DNA of 64,000 bases from Cochleicola gelatinilyticus (GCF_001637325.1 NZ_LRXL01000026.1:1177812-1241811); one strand, 5' to 3'. Positions 27,751 through 38,834 are shown, numbered from the stretch's first letter. The notes: a model not told the origin generated them from the letters alone. Translations and numbers: made by a program.

Positions 27751-30048
27751 ATGAGCAAAGAAAGAATGCGCCGCGAGGCCTTGCTATATCACGCCAAACC
27801 GAAACCGGGAAAAATTCAGGTAGTTCCAACCAAAAAATATGCGACACAAAGAGATCTCTCTCTGGCATACTCACCCGGAGTGGCAGAACCTTGTCTTGAA
27901 ATTGAAAAGGACGTAAATAATGTTTATAAATACACAAATAAATCAAATCTAGTAGCCGTAATTTCTAACGGTACAGCTGTACTTGGATTAGGAAACATAG
28001 GTCCCGAAGCTTCCAAGCCAGTCATGGAGGGGAAAGGATTGCTTTTTAAAATCTTTGCCGACATCGATGTATTCGATATTGAGGTGAATACCGAAAATGT
28101 AGAAGAGTTTATAGCAACCGTACGTAACATTGCACCAACTTTTGGCGGGATTAATTTAGAAGATATCAAAGCACCAGAAGCCTTTGAAATTGAAAAACGG
28201 TTAAAAGAAGAATTAGATATACCTGTAATGCACGATGATCAGCATGGTACAGCAATTATTTCTGCCGCTGCGTTATTAAATGCATTAGAATTAACCAATA
28301 AAAAAATCGAAGAAGTACGAATTGTTATTAGTGGCGCAGGAGCAGCTGCTGTTTCGTGTACTAAGTTATATAAGGCATTTGGCGCAAAAGCTGAAAACAT
28401 TGTTATGCTCGATAGCAAGGGAGTTATTCGAAAAGACCGAGATGAACTTTCCGAAGAAAAATCTGAGTTTGCTACCGCTAGAAAGATCGATACATTAGAT
28501 GAAGCGATGAATGATGCCGATGTATTTGTAGGACTTTCTATTGCAAATATTGTAACTCCAAAAATGTTGCTTTCTATGGCTGCGAATCCCGTGGTCTTTG
28601 CGATGGCGAATCCCAATCCAGAAATAGCGTACGACCTAGCGATAGACACGCGGGAAGATATTATTATGGCAACTGGTCGAAGCGATCATCCAAATCAAGT
28701 GAATAATGTTTTAGGGTTTCCGTTTATATTTCGCGGTGCCTTAGATGTGCGTGCTACAAAGATCAACGAAGCAATGAAGATGGCGGCTGTAAAAGCGCTA
28801 GCAGATCTCGCAAAAGAAATGGTGCCTGAGCAGGTAAATATTGCTTATGGGGAAACCAAACTAAATTTCGGAAGAGAGTATATTATTCCAAAACCTTTTG
28901 ATCCTAGGTTAATAGCAACCGTTCCGCCAGCTGTAGCAAAAGCAGCTATGGAAAGTGGTGTCGCTACCGAACCGATTACCGATTGGGAAAAGTACAGAGA
29001 TGAATTGTATGAGCGCATGGGAAGTGATAATAAGATCATTCGCTTGCTTATGAACCGTGCTAAATTAAATCCGAAGCGAATTGTTTTTGCTGAAGCTGAT
29101 CATCTAGATGTATTAAAAGCCGCTCAAATAGTGCATGATGAAGGTATTGGTATTCCAATTCTATTAGGTCGCAAAGAGATTATTTTAGAATTAATGGCAC
29201 AAATCGAGTTCGAGGCAGAGGTAGATATTATCGACCCTAAAAGTGATGAACAAACAGAGACCTTAAATGCGTATGCTCAAACGCATTGGGAGAATAGAAG
29301 AAGAAGCGGAATTACGTTATATGATGCGCAAAAGATCATGCGAGAACGTAATTATTTTGCATCAATGATGGTTAATGAAGGTGATGCCGATGCCATGATA
29401 TCGGGCTATTCTCGCTCATATCCTTCTGTTGTAAGACCAGTACTGGAAACCATTGGTAGATTTGAAGGAGTAAATAAAGTGGCAACAACCAACTTGATGT
29501 TAACAAAACGAGGGCCTTTGTTTATATCAGATACTTCTATTAATATTGATCCTACCGCAAAAGAATTAGCCAAAATCGCTCAAATGACTAATTATACAAT
29601 GAAGATGTTTGGTCTTGAGCCGGTAATCGCAATGATCTCTTATGCCAATTTTGGTTCTTCTAAAGATCCACATGCTACAAAAGTGCGGGAAGCGGTTTCT
29701 TATTTGCACCGTTCTAATCCGGATATGCATGTAGATGGTGAGCTTCAAACAGACTTTGCTTTAAATCCAGAAATGCTTCGGAAGAAATTTCCTTTTTCTA
29801 AGTTGGCAGGAAAGAAAGTCAACGCATTAATTTTCCCAAATTTAGATTCAGCAAATAGTAATTATAAATTATTGAAAGAGCTTAATAATGTTGAATCTAT
29901 TGGACCTATCATGTTAGGAATGAGAAAACCTGTTCATATTTTGCAGTTAGGTGCCAGTGTGGAAGAAATCGTAAACATGGCAGCGGTTGCAGTAGTAGAT
30001 GCTCAACAAAAAGAGAAGCGAAAAAACATTGCAGATTTGCAAGAATAA
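27751..30048 (+). CDS. maeB: NADP-dependent malic enzyme with phosphotransacetylase-like domain
   Basis: 765 residues in the MaeB two-domain layout. Residues 1-430 are malic enzyme, with YSPGVAEPC, the metal-binding HDDQHGTAI, and a Rossmann glycine motif VISGAGAAAVSC. Residues about 430-760 resemble phosphate acetyltransferase (MISGYSRSYPSVVRPVLETI) and act as an allosteric domain in MaeB. It oxidises malate to pyruvate and CO2, yielding NADPH. It has its own probable promoter between queG and ruvA. Confidence 0.97.
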   Translation: MSKERMRREALLYHAKPKPGKIQVVPTKKYATQRDLSLAYSPGVAEPCLEIEKDVNNVYKYTNKSNLVAVISNGTAVLGLGNIGPEASKPVMEGKGLLFKIFADIDVFDIEVNTENVEEFIATVRNIAPTFGGINLEDIKAPEAFEIEKRLKEELDIPVMHDDQHGTAIISAAALLNALELTNKKIEEVRIVISGAGAAAVSCTKLYKAFGAKAENIVMLDSKGVIRKDRDELSEEKSEFATARKIDTLDEAMNDADVFVGLSIANIVTPKMLLSMAANPVVFAMANPNPEIAYDLAIDTREDIIMATGRSDHPNQVNNVLGFPFIFRGALDVRATKINEAMKMAAVKALADLAKEMVPEQVNIAYGETKLNFGREYIIPKPFDPRLIATVPPAVAKAAMESGVATEPITDWEKYRDELYERMGSDNKIIRLLMNRAKLNPKRIVFAEADHLDVLKAAQIVHDEGIGIPILLGRKEIILELMAQIEFEAEVDIIDPKSDEQTETLNAYAQTHWENRRRSGITLYDAQKIMRERNYFASMMVNEGDADAMISGYSRSYPSVVRPVLETIGRFEGVNKVATTNLMLTKRGPLFISDTSINIDPTAKELAKIAQMTNYTMKMFGLEPVIAMISYANFGSSKDPHATKVREAVSYLHRSNPDMHVDGELQTDFALNPEMLRKKFPFSKLAGKKVNALIFPNLDSANSNYKLLKELNNVESIGPIMLGMRKPVHILQLGASVEEIVNMAAVAVVDAQQKEKRKNIADLQE

Positions 30049-30099
30049 TCCCTTTAAATATTAACTATTTTCAAGGCTCGTGTCTCTAATTATTTATGC

Positions 30100-30107
30100 T
30101 ATATTTG
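30100..30107 (+). promoter_or_regulatory. Candidate -7 box for ruvA-sprA
   Basis: TATATTTG, 23 bases before the ruvA ATG. The -33 element is weak. It would serve ruvA and the directly following sprA. Confidence 0.4.
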
Positions 30108-30130
30108 ACCCTTTAACCTTTTGTTAACTT

Positions 30131-30712
30131 ATGATAACCCACATTCAGGGAAGAGTAGTCGAAAAAAACCCCACTCACGTTGTTATTGATTGTAATGGAG
30201 TAGGCTATTTTATTCATATTTCCCTTCATACTTTTTCTCAACTTTCAGATAATGAAAACCTTCGTTTGTACACACATCTGCAAGTTCGAGAGGATGCACA
30301 CACGTTGTATGGTTTTTCAGGGGTAGCAGAACGTGAAATATTTAGATTGTTAGTATCGGTTTCTGGAATAGGAACCAATACAGCAAGAACGATGTTGTCT
30401 TCTTTGTCACCCGAGCAAGTGAAAGAAGCGATTGCTTCGGGGGATGTGGCGACCATACAGTCGGTAAAAGGAATTGGAACCAAAACAGCACAGCGGGTTC
30501 TTATCGATCTAAAGGATAAAATCTTAAAAGTGTATGGGATGGATGATGTTTCTGTTTCTCCAAGCAATACGAATAAAAATGAAGCGTTATCAGCTTTAGA
30601 GACTTTAGGGTTTGTTCGAAAACAAGCAGAGAGAGTCTGCGATGCAATCGTGAAGCAGGATCCGCAGGCATCGGTAGAAACAATTATTAAACAGGCTTTA
30701 AAAAAATTGTAA
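30131..30712 (+). CDS. ruvA: Holliday junction DNA-binding subunit RuvA
   Basis: 193 residues: OB-fold (1-64, MITHIQGRVVEKNPTHVVID), two helix-hairpin-helix motifs (LLVSVSGIGTNTARTML and IQSVKGIGTKTAQRVLIDL) and a C-terminal RuvB-contacting domain (EALSALETLGF). It binds the four-way junction and loads RuvB. It ends 3 bases before sprA, so the recombination gene and the secretion gene probably share one mRNA. Confidence 0.97.
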   Translation: MITHIQGRVVEKNPTHVVIDCNGVGYFIHISLHTFSQLSDNENLRLYTHLQVREDAHTLYGFSGVAEREIFRLLVSVSGIGTNTARTMLSSLSPEQVKEAIASGDVATIQSVKGIGTKTAQRVLIDLKDKILKVYGMDDVSVSPSNTNKNEALSALETLGFVRKQAERVCDAIVKQDPQASVETIIKQALKKL

Positions 30713-30715
30713 AAA

Positions 30716-33700
30716 TTGGGCGCAAAAAATTACGTTTATAACACCGGCTTTTTCAAGCATTTTTTCATATTAAGTATAATTTTAGGAGGTTTTAATCTCG
30801 CATATGCGCAGGATTCTACCAGTACAGGTGTCTCAATGGGACGTATCGACCTGCCTAATCCACCAAGTATTCAGGATTCTTACGAATACGATCCTATTAC
30901 AGATAGGTATATTTATACACAGACCTTAGGGGACTTTAATATTTCATATCCCATAATTCTAACTCCAGAAGAATATCAGGCACTTATTCAGAAGGAACAG
31001 ATGAAGGCGTATTTTAAAAATAAGATCGATGCTGCAGATGGACGAAAAGAAGGATCGGAAGAATTACAAAAGAATTTGCTACCTACCTTCTATGTAAATT
31101 CTAGCTTTTTTGAAGATGTTTTTGGCGGGAGTACTATCGAAGTAATTCCTCAAGGTTCTGTAGAAATGGATCTTGGATTGCTCTTTACAAAACAAGATAA
31201 CCCTGCTTTTTCTCCTAGAAACAGAAGCAATCTTTCTTTCGATTTTGATCAACGAATTAGTTTAAGTTTGTTAGGAAAAGTAGGAGAACGTTTACAGGTA
31301 AATGCAAATTACGATACACAATCTACGTTCGATTTTCAGAACCAAATAAAATTAGAATATACCCCTACAGAAGACGATATTATTCAAAAAATTGAAGTAG
31401 GTAATGTGAGTCTTCCATTAAATAGTTCTCTTATACAAGGAGCCCAAAGCTTATTTGGAGTTAAAACGGAGCTTCAGTTTGGTAAAACCAGAATTACAGG
31501 AGTTTTTTCTGAACAAAAATCAGAAAGTCGAACCGTTGTTGCAGAAGGTGGGGCAACTATCACCGATTTCGAATTATTCGCTTCAGAATACGACGAAAAC
31601 CGTCACTTCTTTTTGGCACACTACTTTCGCGACAATTACAACAATGCCTTGACGCAGTATCCATTTATCAATTCCAACGTACAGATCACACGAATGGAAG
31701 TGTGGATTACCAATCGTACCAATCGCACCGATAACGTTAGAAATATTGTTGCTATTCAAGACCTTGGAGAATCGAATGGTGAAAATATTGGTTTAGACGT
31801 TATTCCGCCTGGCTTTATTAATACCGCTCCAGGAGCTTTTCCAAACAACAGTAATAACGATTTTAACCCACTAGGGATCGATGGTCCGCAGCAAAGTGTT
31901 TTAAATCCTGCGATACGTGATATCGCTACAGTACGCCAAGGATTCGGTTCGGTACAGGTAAATGAGGGAGTCGATTATGTATCGCTTGAAAATGCACGTC
32001 GTCTAGAACCTTCAGAATATAACCTTAATTCTCAATTGGGGTATATTTCCTTGAATCAGCGACTTACCAATGATGAGATTTTAGGGGTATCCTTTCAGTT
32101 TACTGTAAACGGTCAAGTATATCAGGTAGGAGAGTTTTCTACCGATGGTGTCGATGCCACAGGGGAATCAACCCCTAATCCAGATCCTGATGAACCACCT
32201 ATTGGAGGATTGCCACAAAACTTGGTGGTTAAAATGTTAAAAAGTAATATCACTAATGTGCAGGAGCCAATTTGGGATTTGATGATGAAAAACATTTATT
32301 CGTTAAATGCTTTTCAATTAGAAAAAGAAGATTTTAGATTAAACCTTTTATATACCGATCCGTCACCCATAAATTATATTACGGCGGCCGATGGAAGTCC
32401 AGCTTTTCCAGCGCAACCTTTGCCCGACGATGTAGACAATACCATCTTACTTAATGTATTTAATCTTGATCGCCTAAACTTCAATAATGATGTACAACGA
32501 GGGGGAGATGGATTTTTCGATTTCTATCCTGGCATTACGGTCGATACACAAAATGGGCGTATTATCTTTACCAGTGTTGAACCCTTTGGAGAATACCTTT
32601 TTAATAAATTAGACAACGATACAAATGGTGGGTCTTATGACATGCCAGCAACCTATAATGCCAACCAGAACCGCTATGTTTTTAGACAGTTATATACTAC
32701 TACAAAAATACAAGCAGAGCAAGAAGCAAGTGATAAAAATAAGTTTCAATTAAAGGGACGTTATAAGTCCACCGGATCAGACGGAATTCCAATTGGAGCT
32801 TTTAATGTACCACAAGGTTCGGTAACCGTAACTGCCGGAGGCCGACAGCTGGTAGAAGGAGTAGATTATACGGTAAATTATCAATTGGGGCGCGTTCAAA
32901 TTCTAGATCCTGCGTTACTAAACTCAAATACTCCAATAAATATTACTACCGAAAATACCACGTTATTCGGTCAACAAACAAAGCGATTTACGGGATTAAA
33001 CGTAGAACATCAATTTAGCGATAAATTTCTTATTGGTGCGACTTATTTAAATCTGAATGAGCGTCCGTTAACGCAAAAATCATCCTACGGAGTAGAGCCT
33101 ATCAATAACACAATATATGGGTTAAACTTAAATTATTCTACTGAAGTTCCTTTCTTAACAAGGTTAGTGAATAAGCTTCCTAACATTGATACAGACGTTG
33201 AATCGAATGTGTCTCTTCGAGGGGAATTTGCTTATTTGCAGCCAGGGGCTCCAAAAGTGTCCGATTTCGACGGAAAAACGACCGTATATGTAGATGACTT
33301 TGAAGCATCTCAGACATCTTTAGATATAAGCTCGCCTATAACGTGGTATTTAGGAAGTACCCCTTTAGAGTTTTACGATGAAAATGATTTTAGCAATCCG
33401 TTAGCATATAACTACAACCGAGCAAAATTAGATTGGTATACAATTGATCCTATTTTCTATAGTAGTCAACGCCCAGATGGAATTACCGATGAAGACCTGT
33501 CTTCTCCTTTTGCTAGACGGGCTTTCAGAAATGAAATTTTTCCATTACAAGACATCGTACAAGGACAAACACAGGCGTTATTTACCTTAGATCTTGCGTA
33601 CTATCCAGGGGAAAGAGGACAGTATAACTTTAATCCAGAAGCGCTACAAGATGGTGACCCAAATACACTTCCAAATCCAGAAGATCGATTTGGTGGAATT

Positions 33701-36700
33701 ATGCGACAGTTAACCACAACAGATTTTGAACGTTCTAACGTAGAATATATTCAGTTTTGGGTATTAGATCCTTATTATCATGATGATACAATTAATGATG
33801 ATGGATACATTACTTTTAACTTAGGGAACATTTCCGAAGATATTGTAAAAGACGGGAGAAAACAATATGAGAATGGATTGCCGCAAGATGGTGGAACCAC
33901 AAACACCATTCGAACCGAAGTTGCCCGCGTTCCTACAAACCAGTCGTTGGTGTATACGTTCGATACAGAGGGGCAGGAGCGAATTAATCAAGATGTTGGT
34001 TATGATGGTCTTAATGATGCACAAGAATCCTCGAATGGAAGTTTTCCAGGAGTAGATGCTATTTTATCTGGTTTTGCAGGTACTCCCGATCCTGCTCGTG
34101 ATAACTACCAGTATTTTCTTCAAACACAAGGAAATATTGTTGAACGCTATCGGCAATACAATGGTTCGGAAGGAAACTCTCCAGTGGATGTAACGAATAA
34201 CGATCGAGGGAATTCTGCACAACCCGACGTAGAAGATATTAACCGTGATAATTCGATGAATACCATCGAAACCTATTTCGAATATGAAATTCCGATCTAT
34301 CGAGGTATGAGTCCATTAAACAATACACAAGCAAATGGAGCTGCTCAAGATTATATTACCGATGAGAAAATACTAACCGTTACTACCGAAGATAATCAAG
34401 AATTACCCGTGCACTGGGTACAATTTAAAATTCCAATTAGTGAACCGGATAATGCAGTTAATGGAATTTCAGACTTTAGATCTATTCGTTTTATGCGAAT
34501 GTATATGTCGCAGTTTGAACAACCTACTGTATTGCGTTTTGGTACATTAGAATTAATTAGAGGTGATTACCGTCGTTATACGCAGACATTGCAAGATAAC
34601 ATGGAAGATCCCGATAATGATGATACAGTTTTTGAAGTAGAAGCGATTAATATTGAAGAAAATAGCAATCGTGTGCCTATTCCTTATGTATTACCTCCGG
34701 GATTGGTTCGAGAAGAACTAAATAACAATAACAATATTATTCGACAGAATGAACAATCATTATTACTTCGGGCTTGCGGTTTAGAGCCAACCGATGGTCG
34801 TGGAGTGTATAAGAATTTTAATGTGGACATGCGTCAGTACAAAAACCTAGAAATGTTTGTACATGCCGAAGCGATTGCAATGGAAACATCCCTCATGGAT
34901 GATGAAATGGTTGCGTTTATTCGATTAGGAAATGATCTTTCTGAAAACTTCTACGAGATTCAATTGCCGTTAAAAGTAACTCCTGCTAATGCTTCTACCC
35001 CTGAAGCTATTTGGCCAGCAGAAAACCGGATCAATTTACCCTTAGAATTACTTCAAATCGTAAAAACAAGATCACAAGGAACAGGAAATGGTGGAACTCT
35101 AGATGCTAATGGAATACGTTTCTTTAATCAAGATGATCCTGAGCTTGATCCTGATTTCAGTGGACCACAAAGTCCAATGCGTATAGGAATTAAAGGAAAT
35201 CCAAGTTTTGGAGCGGTTCGAACTATTATGCTAGGTGTTAAAAATACAGATGCAACGAACGGTGATATTTGTGGAGAGGTATGGTTTAATGAATTGCGAC
35301 TTTCAGAATTAGAAAATCAGGGAGGTTGGGCTGCTGTTGCAAGTATGGATGCCAATCTTGCTGACTTTGCTACGGTTAGTGCTACAGGAAGACGAAGTAC
35401 TGTAGGATTTGGTTCTATCGAACAAGGTCCTAATCAGCGTAGTCGTGAAGATGTGCAGCAATACGATGTAGTTACCAATGTGAATCTTGGACAATTGCTT
35501 CCGAAGAAATGGGGAATTCAACTGCCTTTTAACTACGGAAGATCTGAAGAACAAATTACACCAAAATACGACCCATTCTTGGATGATATCGAATTAGATA
35601 CCAATATCGATAATGCAGATCCGGAAGATAAAGACGAGATAAAAGAACGAGCGATCGATTATACAAAGCGGCAGAGTATTAACTTTATTGGAGTTCGTAA
35701 AGAACGAACAGGAGAAGCAAAACCTAAATTGTATGATGTTGAAAACCTAACGCTTTCTTATTCGTACAATCAAACCGATCATCACGATTTTGAGATTGAA
35801 GATGCGGTCGATCAAAATGTTCGAGTAGGTGCAACTTATGCCTACGGATTTACACAAAAACCAGTTGAACCTTTTAAAAAGAACGATTCTTTATTTACTG
35901 GAAAATACTGGCAATTTTTGAAAGACTTGAACTTTAACTATGTACCAACAAACATTTCGGTAAGTTCCAACATTATTCGTCAGTACAACGAACAGAAATT
36001 CCGTGAGATCGATCGTCCGGATGGATTTATTCCTACCCCGGTCTTGTACCAACGAAATTATTTATTCGACTGGCAGTATACCATTAATTATAACCTTACA
36101 AAGTCGCTTCGATTTAACTTTAACTCGGCGAACAATCGCATCGTTAATAATTACTTGAATCCAGATCTTACTGTAGATAACGAAATTGGTATTTGGGATG
36201 GCTTTTTCGATGTAGGTACTCCAAATCAACACTTTCAGTCCCTTCAGTTAAATTATGATCTTCCATTTGCGAAGTTTCCATTCTTGAAGTTTATTCGAGC
36301 CACTTATTCGTATACCGGTGATTTCCAATGGCAAGATAGTAGTGATCTTTTTGATAATATCACACTCGAGAATCCGAACGGAAATGGAACTCGAACCTAC
36401 GATCTCGGAAATTCAATTCAGAATGCGAATACACATCGTATCAATTCTAGCTTCGATTTAAACAACCTGTACCGTTATATCGGTCTTACTAAAATAAAAA
36501 AGAGTAAAAGAAATACACAAGGTGAAAATAATGGCGGCTCTTTAAATGGAGCTAATAATGCAGGCTCATTAAAAGGGAGAACTGGTGGCGATGATAAGGA
36601 GATTAATGCTGCTAAATCAAGATTGTCATCAAATAGCGATATTAGTGCTGCTAAAGATCGCGCACAAGCAGGCGCAAATTCTGAGGTTGGATTAAGTGGT

Positions 36701-38053
36701 GGAGATCAAGCTATAAATACTTTAATTGGATTAATAACTTCAGTGAAGAAAATTCAATTAAATTATCAAGAAAATAATGGTATTTATCTTCCGGGATATA
36801 CTCCATCTATTGGTTTTATTGGAACACTAAAACCTACTACAGCATTTACCTTTGGAAGTCAAGCAGATGTACGTGAGATGGCAGCCAGGAAAGGATGGCT
36901 CACAATATATCCAGCTTTTAATGAACAGTATACTGAAGTAGAAAATAGACAATTAGATGTTCAAGCTAATATTGAGTTATTGCCAGACTTGAAAATTGAT
37001 CTAAATGGAAGCAGAATTTATTCTGAAAATTATGCAGAAAACTACATAGTTGTTAACGGACTTTATAATTCTTTAGCTCCTAATACCTTCGGAAACTTCA
37101 ACATTTCAACAATGCTTATTAAAACAGCATTTAGTCAAAGCGATGAAGAAAGTTCGGCTACGTTTGATGATTTTAGAACAAATAGATTAACAGTCGCAAA
37201 CCGTTTAGCAAACGATTTTTACGGAACTTCAGATTTCCCTACAGATGAAGATGGCTTTCCTGTTGGTTTTGGTAAAACAAGTCAAGATGTTTTACTTCCA
37301 GCATTTGTATCTGCATACAAAGGAAGTAATGCATCGAAAGAAAAAACAGGAATATTTAGAGACATACCGCTACCCAATTGGGATATTAAGTATACAGGTT
37401 TAATGAAATTGGAATGGTTTAAAAAACGTTTCAAGAGGTTCTCTGTACAACATGGATATCGTGCTGGTTACACCGTAAATCAGTTTCAAACCAATTTAGA
37501 TTATAATGAAAATGCCCCTGAGGAAGTAAACCAAGCTGGAGATTTTAAGAGCAGATTAGTATTGAGTAATGTAAATTTAACCGAACAATTCTCTCCACTT
37601 ATACGTCTAGATTTTGAAATGAAAAACTCTATTAAAATTCTTGCAGAAATGCGAAGAGACAGAGCTCTTTCTTTAAGCTTTGCGAATAATTTACTAACAG
37701 AGATTAGAGGTAACGAGTTTATCGTAGGTCTTGGATACCGTATTAAAGACCTTAAGATTGGAACCAATTTCGGTGGAAAGAAAGCGATACTGAAGAGTGA
37801 TCTCAACTTTAAGCTAGATCTTTCGAGAAGAGATAATATTACTATAATTCGCTATTTGGATATCGTAAATAATCAGACAACGGCAGGACAAACCATATAT
37901 GGACTTCAGTTTACAGCAGATTATGCATTAACGAAGAATTTAACTGCATTGTTCTACTACGATCATACGTTCTCTGAATATGCAATATCAACAGCATTTC
38001 CACAGACTACGATTCGAAGTGGATTTACCTTACGATACAACTTTGGAAACTAA
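30716..38053 (+). CDS. sprA: Gliding motility / type IX secretion translocon protein SprA
   Basis: 2445 residues, in the size range of SprA, the giant outer-membrane barrel that forms the T9SS pore. TTG at 30716 is the only start that keeps the signal peptide (FFILSIILGGFNLAYAQ); the next ATG (30836) lies after the cleavage site. Family marks include FQNQIKLEYTPTEDDIIQKI and KKWGIQLPFNYGRSEE. A Gly/Asn/Ser-rich linker lies at about 1935-1995. The last residues form an aromatic-ended strand (LRYNFGN). Downstream gcvH is 28 bases away. Confidence 0.96.
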   Translation: MGAKNYVYNTGFFKHFFILSIILGGFNLAYAQDSTSTGVSMGRIDLPNPPSIQDSYEYDPITDRYIYTQTLGDFNISYPIILTPEEYQALIQKEQMKAYFKNKIDAADGRKEGSEELQKNLLPTFYVNSSFFEDVFGGSTIEVIPQGSVEMDLGLLFTKQDNPAFSPRNRSNLSFDFDQRISLSLLGKVGERLQVNANYDTQSTFDFQNQIKLEYTPTEDDIIQKIEVGNVSLPLNSSLIQGAQSLFGVKTELQFGKTRITGVFSEQKSESRTVVAEGGATITDFELFASEYDENRHFFLAHYFRDNYNNALTQYPFINSNVQITRMEVWITNRTNRTDNVRNIVAIQDLGESNGENIGLDVIPPGFINTAPGAFPNNSNNDFNPLGIDGPQQSVLNPAIRDIATVRQGFGSVQVNEGVDYVSLENARRLEPSEYNLNSQLGYISLNQRLTNDEILGVSFQFTVNGQVYQVGEFSTDGVDATGESTPNPDPDEPPIGGLPQNLVVKMLKSNITNVQEPIWDLMMKNIYSLNAFQLEKEDFRLNLLYTDPSPINYITAADGSPAFPAQPLPDDVDNTILLNVFNLDRLNFNNDVQRGGDGFFDFYPGITVDTQNGRIIFTSVEPFGEYLFNKLDNDTNGGSYDMPATYNANQNRYVFRQLYTTTKIQAEQEASDKNKFQLKGRYKSTGSDGIPIGAFNVPQGSVTVTAGGRQLVEGVDYTVNYQLGRVQILDPALLNSNTPINITTENTTLFGQQTKRFTGLNVEHQFSDKFLIGATYLNLNERPLTQKSSYGVEPINNTIYGLNLNYSTEVPFLTRLVNKLPNIDTDVESNVSLRGEFAYLQPGAPKVSDFDGKTTVYVDDFEASQTSLDISSPITWYLGSTPLEFYDENDFSNPLAYNYNRAKLDWYTIDPIFYSSQRPDGITDEDLSSPFARRAFRNEIFPLQDIVQGQTQALFTLDLAYYPGERGQYNFNPEALQDGDPNTLPNPEDRFGGIMRQLTTTDFERSNVEYIQFWVLDPYYHDDTINDDGYITFNLGNISEDIVKDGRKQYENGLPQDGGTTNTIRTEVARVPTNQSLVYTFDTEGQERINQDVGYDGLNDAQESSNGSFPGVDAILSGFAGTPDPARDNYQYFLQTQGNIVERYRQYNGSEGNSPVDVTNNDRGNSAQPDVEDINRDNSMNTIETYFEYEIPIYRGMSPLNNTQANGAAQDYITDEKILTVTTEDNQELPVHWVQFKIPISEPDNAVNGISDFRSIRFMRMYMSQFEQPTVLRFGTLELIRGDYRRYTQTLQDNMEDPDNDDTVFEVEAINIEENSNRVPIPYVLPPGLVREELNNNNNIIRQNEQSLLLRACGLEPTDGRGVYKNFNVDMRQYKNLEMFVHAEAIAMETSLMDDEMVAFIRLGNDLSENFYEIQLPLKVTPANASTPEAIWPAENRINLPLELLQIVKTRSQGTGNGGTLDANGIRFFNQDDPELDPDFSGPQSPMRIGIKGNPSFGAVRTIMLGVKNTDATNGDICGEVWFNELRLSELENQGGWAAVASMDANLADFATVSATGRRSTVGFGSIEQGPNQRSREDVQQYDVVTNVNLGQLLPKKWGIQLPFNYGRSEEQITPKYDPFLDDIELDTNIDNADPEDKDEIKERAIDYTKRQSINFIGVRKERTGEAKPKLYDVENLTLSYSYNQTDHHDFEIEDAVDQNVRVGATYAYGFTQKPVEPFKKNDSLFTGKYWQFLKDLNFNYVPTNISVSSNIIRQYNEQKFREIDRPDGFIPTPVLYQRNYLFDWQYTINYNLTKSLRFNFNSANNRIVNNYLNPDLTVDNEIGIWDGFFDVGTPNQHFQSLQLNYDLPFAKFPFLKFIRATYSYTGDFQWQDSSDLFDNITLENPNGNGTRTYDLGNSIQNANTHRINSSFDLNNLYRYIGLTKIKKSKRNTQGENNGGSLNGANNAGSLKGRTGGDDKEINAAKSRLSSNSDISAAKDRAQAGANSEVGLSGGDQAINTLIGLITSVKKIQLNYQENNGIYLPGYTPSIGFIGTLKPTTAFTFGSQADVREMAARKGWLTIYPAFNEQYTEVENRQLDVQANIELLPDLKIDLNGSRIYSENYAENYIVVNGLYNSLAPNTFGNFNISTMLIKTAFSQSDEESSATFDDFRTNRLTVANRLANDFYGTSDFPTDEDGFPVGFGKTSQDVLLPAFVSAYKGSNASKEKTGIFRDIPLPNWDIKYTGLMKLEWFKKRFKRFSVQHGYRAGYTVNQFQTNLDYNENAPEEVNQAGDFKSRLVLSNVNLTEQFSPLIRLDFEMKNSIKILAEMRRDRALSLSFANNLLTEIRGNEFIVGLGYRIKDLKIGTNFGGKKAILKSDLNFKLDLSRRDNITIIRYLDIVNNQTTAGQTIYGLQFTADYALTKNLTALFYYDHTFSEYAISTAFPQTTIRSGFTLRYNFGN

Positions 38054-38080
38054 ACAAAACACTTAATTACGCATCTTATT

Positions 38081-38461
38081 ATGAATGTACCAGCCAATTT
38101 AAAATACACAAAAGACCACGAATGGGTGGCGATCGATGGTGATATTGCTACTGTTGGAATTACAGATTTTGCTCAAGGTGAACTTGGGGACATCGTTTAT
38201 GTAGAAGTAGAAACAGTCGATGAAACTATGGATATTGAAGAAGTTTTTGGAACGGTTGAAGCCGTGAAAACTGTTTCAGATCTGTTTTTGCCGCTTTCGG
38301 GTGAGATCATTGAATTTAATGATAGTTTAGAATCTGAGCCCGAAAAAGTAAATACCGATCCTTATGGAGAAGGTTGGATGATAAAAATAAAATTATCGAA
38401 ACCTGAGGAAGTAGAACAATTAATGGATGAAGCAGCTTATAAAGAACTTATCGGCGCCTAA
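38081..38461 (+). CDS. gcvH: Glycine cleavage system H protein
   Basis: 126 residues. The lipoylation site is K63 in [15 protein letters not shown]. It carries the aminomethyl group among the P, T and L proteins and may also act as a lipoyl relay. The T and P genes are not in this window. The last 35 bases overlap the start of the VanZ-like gene in another frame. Confidence 0.97.
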   Translation: MNVPANLKYTKDHEWVAIDGDIATVGITDFAQGELGDIVYVEVETVDETMDIEEVFGTVEAVKTVSDLFLPLSGEIIEFNDSLESEPEKVNTDPYGEGWMIKIKLSKPEEVEQLMDEAAYKELIGA

Positions 38462-38834
38462 ATTCCTCCTTTTTTCTGGGATTGTATATACCCTCTTTAT
38501 TACCTATTCTTTTCTCACTTCCACCAAAGGAATGCCTGTGATCCGCTTTTTTCTAGCAGATAAAGTAGTACATGTTTTAATTCATTTGGTTCTTGTATTT
38601 CTATGGTTGTGCGTATTCGCTAGATACAAGGGAGGCATACTGCGAAAGAAGAATTATGCTCTAGTTGCGACTTTTTGTGTAGGTTATGGCATAATTATTG
38701 AGATTTTACAAGGGATATATACCGTTTCCAGAGAGGCAGATATTCTTGATGTGTTAGCCAATTGTATTGGTACAGCACTTGGAATTATTCTATTCTTGCA
38801 AATAAGACAACGGTTTTACAATATAAACGTCTAA
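38427..38834 (+). CDS. VanZ-like membrane protein
   Basis: 135 residues with four predicted membrane helices, including [18 protein letters not shown] and [19 protein letters not shown]. Conserved VanZ features are [11 protein letters not shown] in helix 2 and the acidic segment [13 protein letters not shown] before the last helix. The name comes from a glycopeptide-resistance accessory gene; in Flavobacteriaceae it is a conserved gcvH neighbour with no proven function. It starts inside gcvH (35-base overlap), so its translation is probably coupled. Confidence 0.85.
   Translation: MKQLIKNLSAPKFLLFSGIVYTLFITYSFLTSTKGMPVIRFFLADKVVHVLIHLVLVFLWLCVFARYKGGILRKKNYALVATFCVGYGIIIEILQGIYTVSREADILDVLANCIGTALGIILFLQIRQRFYNINV

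Noticed and set aside
28239..28649. Minus-strand open frame of 136 codons inside the malic enzyme gene
   Set aside because: Complement of a strongly conserved gene with no promoter; frame shadow.
34000..38000. Change of base composition or gene fusion inside sprA
   Set aside because: The Gly/Asn/Ser linker around 36500-36700 is usual for SprA and the frame is continuous to the stop.
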